NCBI GenBank assembly: GCA_052117605.1
Contig: JBQKIT010000002.1
Origin: CAG-791 sp000431495
GTDB taxonomy: Bacteria; Bacillota; Clostridia; Lachnospirales; Lachnospiraceae
DNA: 64,000 bases
Reading direction: 5' to 3' (one strand)
Both the position numbers and the translations under genes were made by a program. Under the pieces are notes generated by a model that saw only the letters and a list, made by a program, of their open reading frames with translations, did no database searches and was not told where the DNA came from. Positions 60,662-64,000 of this stretch are shown in pieces. Each line of letters opens with the position of its first letter. The stretch's first letter is position 1.

Positions 60662-61829
60662 AATAGCACATACAGATAAAAAGAGGAAATCGGCCTGTCC
60701 GTATTCTTCAAAATGCGGCGGCTGCACCATGATTGATCTTCCGATGGAGCAGCAGCTTTTGAAAAAGAAAACCTGGGTAGAGGAGTGCATTGGGGCCTTC
60801 GGGCCTGTAGAGCCGGTGATCCGGATGAAGAATCCCTACCGCTATCGCAACAAGGTGACCAGTATTTTCGGACTGGACCGTAAGGGACATCCGGTCTGCG
60901 GCGTGTACCGCGCAAGGTCCCGTGAGATTGTTCCGGTGAAGGACTGCCTCATTGAGAACAAGAGGGCAGATGAGATCGTACAGGACATTTACGGACTTCT
61001 GGCATCCTTCAAGCTGCGCGTTTATGATCCGGTGACGGGTCTTGGCGTTGTAAAGGCCGTGCAGATCCGGAGCGCGCATGTAACAGGCGAGCTTCTGGTG
61101 ACGATTGTGACGGCGGGACCGGTCTTCCCGTCCCGGAACAATTTTACAAAGGCACTTCTAAAGCTTCATCCGGAGATTACGTCCGTTGTTCAGAACATAA
61201 AGGACAATGACAGCTCCATGATCCTCGGGACCCGTGAAAAGGTTCTGTATGGGAAGGGCTATATCATTGATGAGCTTTGCGGAAAGAAATTCCGCATTTC
61301 TTCCAGATCCTTTTATCAGGTAAACTCTGTTCAGACAGAAAAGCTTTATAATATTGCAATCGATGCGGCAGGACTTACCGGGAAGGAACGGATTCTGGAT
61401 GCATACTGCGGAATCGGAACCATCGGAATCTGCGCAGCAGACCGCGCAAAAGAGGTGCTGTCCGTGGAGCTGAACCCGGATGCGGCCCAGGATGCGGATG
61501 CCAATGTCCGTCTGAACGAGCTCTCCAATGTCACGGTTTATGCGGAGGACGCAGGCCGCTTCATGCAGGAGATGGCGGAGCAGAAGGCACCGCTGGATGT
61601 TCTTTTCATGGATCCCCCGAGAAGCGGATCTACGGAGGAGTTTCTGGAGGCTGCGCTCACCCTTTGGCCCGGGAAGATTGTTTATATCTCCTGTAACCCG
61701 GAGACACTCGGGCGGGATCTGGAGATCCTGACAAAGGGCGGCTACCGCATGAAGAAGGCAGTGCCGGTTGACATGTTCCCCTTTGTCGAGGACGTGGAGA
61801 CTATCGTACTTTTAGAGCGGATGCGTTAA
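60639..61829 (+). CDS. rlmD: 23S rRNA (uracil-5-)-methyltransferase, RlmD/RumA family
   Basis: This 396-residue SAM-dependent enzyme has an iron-sulfur site (CPYSSKCGGC plus a later DCLIENK cysteine), NPYRYRNKVT, the SAM-binding motif LDAYCGIGTIGI, MDPPRSG and the catalytic cysteine in YISCNPETLGRD. It forms 5-methyluridine in 23S rRNA (U1939- or U747-type positions). The N-terminal TRAM domain found in E. coli RlmD is missing; the protein begins almost at the Fe-S site. The ATG at 60639 is inside the preceding small gene; an upstream in-frame ATG at 60606 would add 11 residues. Site specificity cannot be read from the sequence. Confidence 0.9.
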   Translation: MKERKEREIAHTDKKRKSACPYSSKCGGCTMIDLPMEQQLLKKKTWVEECIGAFGPVEPVIRMKNPYRYRNKVTSIFGLDRKGHPVCGVYRARSREIVPVKDCLIENKRADEIVQDIYGLLASFKLRVYDPVTGLGVVKAVQIRSAHVTGELLVTIVTAGPVFPSRNNFTKALLKLHPEITSVVQNIKDNDSSMILGTREKVLYGKGYIIDELCGKKFRISSRSFYQVNSVQTEKLYNIAIDAAGLTGKERILDAYCGIGTIGICAADRAKEVLSVELNPDAAQDADANVRLNELSNVTVYAEDAGRFMQEMAEQKAPLDVLFMDPPRSGSTEEFLEAALTLWPGKIVYISCNPETLGRDLEILTKGGYRMKKAVPVDMFPFVEDVETIVLLERMR

Positions 61830-61894
61830 GAGCGGGATCCGCGTTACGGGATTTTACAGGATGAAGACAGGGGGACGGCTGGAATTGCCAGGCC

Positions 61895-61934
61895 TCATGT
61901 GGAAACTGAACTCGTCATGCGGAAACTGAATTCG
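61895..61934 (+). repeat. 20-bp tandem duplication
   Basis: Two copies at 61895-61914 and 61915-61934 share 18 of 20 bases; both contain GGAAACTGAA. They lie 66 bases after the methyltransferase stop. A recent slippage duplication or a tandem protein-binding site would explain them. Confidence 0.75.
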
Positions 61935-61974
61935 AAAAGTACCGCGTGATACAGGAAATAAATCATCGGGAATG

Positions 61975-62010
61975 AAAGCCGGCAGTTTGAAAATCGGAAC
62001 TGCCGGCTTT
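61975..62010 (+). terminator. GC-rich hairpin, probable terminator after rlmD
   Basis: AAAGCCGGCAGTT at 61975-61987 pairs perfectly with AACTGCCGGCTTT at 61998-62010, with a 10-base loop. Only three T follow, so termination may be weak in the plus direction; the AAA start of the arm gives equal weakness on the other strand. It lies 146 bases after the rlmD stop. Confidence 0.65.
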
Positions 62011-62019
62011 ATCAGGGTA

Positions 62020-62082
62020 CGCCCGGCAAGCGTTGAGGTGAATTGAGGTGAGCTCGGCGGACTGCGGGGGCGCCCGGCAAGC
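62020..62082 (+). repeat. Spaced 12-bp direct repeat
   Basis: CGCCCGGCAAGC occurs at 62020-62031 and again at 62071-62082, 51 bases apart. Between them TTGAGGTGA is repeated in near tandem at 62033-62051. No function is evident. Confidence 0.6.
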
Positions 62083-62251
62083 TTGGGGCATAATTGCGGA
62101 GACGATGCATCCCTGCCGAGGAGATTTTGTCTATAGAGATAAGTCCGGCTGAAAATAATAATCCTTATGTTTAAGGAAAGCAAAAGCAGGATGAATGAGC
62201 TCTCTGAAAAGCATCTCCAGACACTGAAAAAGCAAAATGGGAGATGCAAAT

Positions 62252-62300
62252 GCCACCGGTCACAGACAGCCACCGGTCACAGGCAGCCACTGACCAGAAC
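62252..62300 (+). repeat. 17-bp tandem repeat upstream of the phosphatase gene
   Basis: GCCACCGGTCACAGACA at 62252-62268 is repeated with one change at 62269-62285, and a third degenerate copy starts GCCACTGACCAG at 62286. It ends about 30 bases before the ATG at 62331 and so lies in or near the leader of that gene. Confidence 0.75.
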
Positions 62301-62330
62301 GTAAATTTCAGAACAAACAGGAGGAAGGAA

Positions 62331-63143
62331 ATGAAAGATACAAATGTATTGTCAGATACAAATGCAGCGGTAGATGTAAACTGGCTGGAGCAGCTCCTTC
62401 GCAGCGCGGGAAAGCTGTTTCAGGACAGAACTCTGGCGGGGCAGACCAGAGAAAAGGGCGTGGCAGATTATGTGACGGCTGTGGATTATGAGGTGCAGCA
62501 GTACATCCGGACTCAGCTGGAGGAGCAATATCCTGGAATCCAGTTTCTGAGCGAGGAGAAAAGCAATGATGATGTGGATCGCAGCGGGCTTGTGTGGGTT
62601 CTGGATCCGGTGGATGGTACAACCAATCTGATTCACGATTATCAGGCAAGTGTAATCTCACTGGCACTGATGGATAAGGGGGAGTCTGTGCTGGGGATGA
62701 TTTACGATCCCTACATGAATGAGCTTTTTCTGGCTGAAAAGGGAAAGGGAAGCTTTTGCAACGGCAGAAGGATTCATGTCAGCCGGGCAGCATCGATGGA
62801 AGAATGTCTGATTGCAATCGGGACGTCGCCTTATTATAAAGAGCTGGCTGAGAAGAATTTTGATCTGTTCAAAAGGCTTTTTATGGACTGTCAGGATGTT
62901 CGCAGAAGCGGATCTGCGGCAAGAGATCTTGCCTATGTGGCGTGCGGAAGACTGGACGGATATCTGGAGCAGAGGCTGAAAATCTGGGATTTTGCGGCAG
63001 GAATGCTTCTTGTGAGAGAGGCAGGCGGCTGCGTAAGGGACTATCAGGGGGAGAATCTTGGAGCAACCATGATAGCGAATGTGGTGGCAGCGAACTCTGT
63101 TGTTACAGAGCTGATCAAAGAAAAGTATCTGAAAACAGAATGA
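62331..63143 (+). CDS. Inositol monophosphatase family protein
   Basis: This 270-residue protein has the family's metal-site motifs: FLSEEKS (Glu of the first site), WVLDPVDGTTNLIHDY (the DPxDGT signature) and IWDFAAGMLLVREAGG near the C-terminus. Members are Mg-dependent, lithium-sensitive phosphatases acting on inositol phosphates, fructose-1,6-bisphosphate, PAP or histidinol phosphate. Specificity cannot be decided here. The ATG at 62331 has AGGAGGAAGG close ahead; the upstream open frame runs through tandem repeats and is non-coding. A terminator hairpin follows. Confidence 0.93.
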   Translation: MKDTNVLSDTNAAVDVNWLEQLLRSAGKLFQDRTLAGQTREKGVADYVTAVDYEVQQYIRTQLEEQYPGIQFLSEEKSNDDVDRSGLVWVLDPVDGTTNLIHDYQASVISLALMDKGESVLGMIYDPYMNELFLAEKGKGSFCNGRRIHVSRAASMEECLIAIGTSPYYKELAEKNFDLFKRLFMDCQDVRRSGSAARDLAYVACGRLDGYLEQRLKIWDFAAGMLLVREAGGCVRDYQGENLGATMIANVVAANSVVTELIKEKYLKTE

Positions 63144-63158
63144 GATCCTGATTGATCG

Positions 63159-63192
63159 GAGAGCTGCTGACCTTTGGCCGGCAGCTCTTTTT
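63159..63192 (+). terminator. Intrinsic terminator after the phosphatase gene
   Basis: AGAGCTGC at 63160-63167 pairs with GCAGCTCT at 63181-63188, and the T run TTTTT (63188-63192) follows. It lies 16 bases after the stop and separates the gene from the convergent regulator remnant. Confidence 0.85.
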
Positions 63193-63212
63193 CGTACAGA
63201 TAACCGGAAGAA

Positions 63213-63981
63213 TTATATCTGTTCGGAAGAACTCCGGGTGGAGAAGGATGCACGGGTGCTGATCCGTTTTTCAATGATGTATTGCTGAATGGGCATACCG
63301 GTATAGGATTTGAAAATCCGGGTCAGATACACCGGATTCAGATGTACCTGCTTCGCAATATCCTCCAGAAGAAGACTCTCCGATAAATGATCATCGATGT
63401 ATCGGAAGGTAGCTGTGATCGTGGGAGGCGGGGTCTGGCGTGACTCGAGACGAGAGGAAGAATCAGCGATTCGCCCGATGAAAACAAGAATGGTTGTCAG
63501 AAGGGCTTCGGCCAGAAAGTCTCGTCCGTAAGCGGAGGAAGGCTCGCGAAGAGTCTGATCCAGTGATCGGGCATAATCGCAGTAGCGGGCAATCTGCGTT
63601 TCATTCAGATGCAGGAGATTCAACCGGGAAGAATCTGACTGATAGAAGCAGTCTGCGAAATGGTCATAGGCCGGGCCTTTTTTTCTGCATGTAGGATTCC
63701 TTGATGTTGATGACGACGCAGCTGTAGGTACTGCTACCGACCGGTACTGCAAAATGAAAGACATACGGGGGGATCAGCAACAGGTCACCACGCTTCATAA
63801 TCCGGTTGTCATTCTCAAAAATGATGCGAATCTCTCCGGACAGAAATAAATAAATCTCATATCCGTCATGACTATGAAGCACCGAGGCCATGGGAATCGG
63901 TGCATTTTTGCAGGAGCAGGTAAAATCGTGGTCCTGCGTCTCCCAGGTCATATGATAGCTTACGTCGTTTTTTCGTTTCAT
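63213..63981 (-). pseudogene. AraC-family regulator, frameshifted and C-terminally truncated
   Basis: The first frame (63981 to 63664) gives a cupin-type sensor domain (VLHSHDGYEIYLFLSGEIRIIF; RGDLLLIPPYVFHFAVP). The second frame (down to 63213) continues with the linker and one helix-turn-helix (ESLLLEDIAKQVHLNPVYLTRIFKSYTGMP). The frames join at a run of seven A on the minus strand (63684-63678); six A would restore one reading frame. The protein also stops after EKRIS plus about 14 unrelated residues, so the second helix-turn-helix expected in AraC proteins is missing. Either lesion could be a sequencing error, but both together point to a decaying gene. No clear ribosome binding site is seen before the ATG at 63981. 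Confidence 0.8.
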
Positions 63982-64000
63982 AAAGCAAGTGAAGAATGAT

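Larger units (their letters stand above)
61830..62330 (+). other. 500-base non-coding stretch with hairpin and short repeats
   Basis: No convincing gene lies here on either strand; a minus-strand open frame has unusual, Pro/Ser/Phe-heavy composition. The stretch holds a 20-base tandem pair, a strong GC-rich hairpin, a spaced 12-base repeat and a 17-base tandem triplet, each listed separately. The last 20 bases contain the AGGAGGAAGG ribosome binding site of the next gene. No clear promoter was found, although one must lie here or upstream. Confidence 0.6.

Noticed and set aside
61854..62273. A 139-residue minus-strand open frame in the repeat-rich gap
   Set aside because: Its composition is odd (Pro, Ser, Phe and Arg clusters), it crosses the hairpin and tandem repeats, and no ribosome binding site fits.
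1..64000. CRISPR arrays, tRNA or rRNA genes, insertion sequences and prophage genes
   Set aside because: I looked for regularly spaced repeats, tRNA cloverleaf ends, transposases and integrases and saw none.

Overview
The window looks like the chromosome of an anaerobic, low-G+C-lineage but fairly GC-rich Firmicute, most likely family Lachnospiraceae. This is inferred from the style of the housekeeping proteins (trpS, hflX, purC, a TRAM-less RlmD, a YesM/YesN-type two-component pair), strong GGAGG-type ribosome binding sites, GTG and TTG starts, and dense ATGA overlaps. I cannot fix genus or species from the sequence alone.

Region 1 (about 0.1-39.7 kb) is one very long, almost gapless plus-strand surface-glycan locus. 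Its first half (0.1-18.3 kb) has a GNAT acetyltransferase, a GtrB-like polyprenyl-phosphate glycosyltransferase, two large membrane proteins (a Wzy_C-type ligase/polymerase and a DUF6020 protein), and a PglF/PglE/PglC-like set. That set comprises a UDP-HexNAc 4,6-dehydratase, an aminotransferase and a small phosphoglycosyltransferase. It is followed by a PLP-dependent D-cysteine desulfhydrase/ACC-deaminase-like enzyme, an ATP-grasp ligase, three GT4 glycosyltransferases and an MBOAT/SGNH pair for O-acylation. The second half (18.4-39.7 kb) has a WbpO/TviB-like dehydrogenase and a WbpP/TviC-like epimerase, which together would make UDP-GalNAcA. It also has an asparagine-synthase homologue (possible uronic-acid amidation), many GT4 and GT2 enzymes, a GT11-GT2 fusion, a second larger phosphoglycosyltransferase, a Wzy-like polymerase, a pyruvyl transferase, a Wzx flippase, a GH88/105-like protein and a second GT11 enzyme. 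Two initiating transferases and two Wzy/ligase-like proteins suggest either two glycans or two lipid-linked intermediates made from one transcription unit.

Region 2 (39.8-42.1 kb) holds trpS and galE and ends at a clear terminator. Region 3 (42.2-51.3 kb) is a carbohydrate-uptake unit. It contains a small conserved protein, a YesM-like sensor kinase and a YesN-like AraC regulator, then a terminator. After that come a sugar-binding lipoprotein, two ABC permeases (no ATPase gene), a clan GH-A glycoside hydrolase and an alpha/beta esterase. Its terminator lies inside the 3' end of the convergent hflX.

Region 4 (51.3-64 kb) is mostly housekeeping: hflX (minus), an HtrA protease, purC (minus), a TetM/EF-G-like GTPase fused to a C-terminal NYN/YacP (Rae1-like) nuclease domain, a MATE exporter, an unknown 147-residue protein overlapping an RlmD-type methyltransferase, a 500-bp non-coding stretch full of short tandem repeats, an inositol-monophosphatase-family protein, and a degraded AraC regulator (frameshift plus missing second helix-turn-helix). 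No rRNA, tRNA, CRISPR array, transposase or prophage gene was seen.
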